From Acidobacteriota bacterium (GTDB lineage Bacteria > Acidobacteriota > UBA6911 > RPQK01 > JADFOI01): 6,789 bases of DNA. The notes under the pieces are model-generated. The model was not told the DNA's origin, made no database searches, and saw nothing but the letters and a program-made list of their open reading frames with translations. A program made the position numbers and the translations under genes. Where the stretch lies: positions 1 through 6,789 of the forward strand of contig JAUXKG010000137.1 in assembly GCA_030624355.1 (NCBI GenBank). The letters are read 5' to 3'. Position 1 is the stretch's first letter. Every line of letters begins with the position of its first letter. Positions 6,085 to 6,789 of this stretch are shown in pieces.

Positions 6085-6789
6085 ATGAGTACGACAAGAG
6101 CGCTGGGCCTTGGCATGGTGGTGATCAGCTTGGCTCTGCTGCCGGCCGGGATGAGTGCCTGTCAAATGGGGGGCGACACGGTTGCCATCGACCAGGACGA
6201 CCTGGGAGGTGTGGTGACCAGCGGGAAGGGGCCAGAAGGCGGCGTCTGGGTGATCGCGGAAACCACCGACTTGCCGACCAAGTTCGTCCGCATCGTGGTC
6301 ACCGATGATGAGGGTCGTTACCTGGTACCCGATCTTCCCCAGGCCACCTACAGTGTATGGGTGCGCGGCTACGGTCTGGTGGACTCGCCCAAGATCCAGA
6401 CTACCCCAGGCACGGTCCTGGACCTGAGCGCCATGGAAGCTCCCAACCCGCAGGCGGCGGCTCAATACTACCCGGCCAACTACTGGTACTCCCTGCTCCA
6501 AATTCCCGACAAGAACGAATTCCCGGGCACAGGCCCCTCGGGCAACGGGATTTCAGAAAACATAAAGAGCCAGGCCCAGTGGATCAGACACGTCAAGACA
6601 GACGGCTGCCTGACCTGCCATCAGATGGGCAACAAGGCCACCCGCGAGCTGCCCGCCAGTCTGACTGATCTGGACTCTACAGTCACCGCCTGGGATCAGC
6701 GTATTCAGTCGGGACAGGCCGGCTACAACATGAACCGAAGAATCTCATCGCTGGGCCGCAAGAGGGTACTGGGGATGTTCGCCGACTGG
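6085..6789 (+). CDS. Carboxypeptidase-regulatory-like domain protein with CxxCH haem motif, probable lipoprotein, 3' end outside window
   Basis: I translated 235 codons with no stop up to the window edge. Residues 1-26 look like an export signal ending in MSAC (Cys26), a plausible lipobox, so the protein is probably anchored on the periplasmic side of a membrane. Residues about 40-100 match a carboxypeptidase-regulatory-like (transthyretin-like beta-sandwich) fold: a GGVVTS opening, then VTDDEGRYLVPDLPQATYSV and VRGYGLV. A CLTCH motif (175-179) is a c-type haem attachment site, in the context KTDGCLTCHQMGNK. From recall, proteins of this type in environmental bacteria are long (around 700 residues), with the remainder often propeller-like; that part cannot be seen here. 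The function is unknown; an electron-transfer or haem-dependent sensing/oxidation role is inference. It seems to have its own promoter and is probably not in the upstream operon. Confidence 0.8.
   Translation, partial: MSTTRALGLGMVVISLALLPAGMSACQMGGDTVAIDQDDLGGVVTSGKGPEGGVWVIAETTDLPTKFVRIVVTDDEGRYLVPDLPQATYSVWVRGYGLVDSPKIQTTPGTVLDLSAMEAPNPQAAAQYYPANYWYSLLQIPDKNEFPGTGPSGNGISENIKSQAQWIRHVKTDGCLTCHQMGNKATRELPASLTDLDSTVTAWDQRIQSGQAGYNMNRRISSLGRKRVLGMFADW

Overview
The window (6,789 bases, GC-rich) looks like a chromosomal segment of a Gram-negative bacterium. Two lipoprotein-type signals, a periplasmic binding protein and a murein transglycosylase support the Gram-negative envelope. The combination of a carboxypeptidase-regulatory-like protein carrying a CxxCH haem site, an orphan TctC-type receptor and an SSS symporter is reminiscent of uncultured environmental lineages such as Acidobacteriota. 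That taxonomic guess rests on family recall only and is weak. I see no RNA genes, CRISPR array, insertion sequence or phage genes.

Left part (1-2441, minus strand): a two-gene unit read leftward. The first gene (1320-2441) encodes a membrane PAP2/inositol-phosphorylceramide-synthase-like phosphatase or phosphotransferase. Its last ~60 residues look like a separate module, the small two-helix auxiliary subunit often encoded just before sodium:solute symporters. The second gene (from 1313, running off the left edge) is a sodium:solute symporter that starts at a TTG, three codons after the first gene's stop and in the same reading frame.

A 69-base divergent intergenic region (2442-2510) separates this from a rightward run. 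The run holds a TctC/Bug-type periplasmic solute-binding protein (2511-3590), an Asp/Glu racemase / maleate isomerase / arylmalonate decarboxylase superfamily protein (3614-4384) that seems to have lost both catalytic cysteines, and an MltF-type lytic transglycosylase lipoprotein (4410-5948). Gaps of 23 and 25 bases suggest one operon. No TctA/TctB membrane subunits are present in the window.

A 136-base gap (5949-6084) contains a credible extended -10 promoter bracketed by a 9-base perfect inverted repeat. It precedes a probable lipoprotein with a carboxypeptidase-regulatory-like beta domain and a CxxCH haem motif (6085 to beyond the right edge). The genes share an envelope/transport theme: solute capture, sodium-coupled import, lipid or isoprenoid phosphate chemistry and wall remodelling. 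A common pathway is not demonstrated by the sequence.
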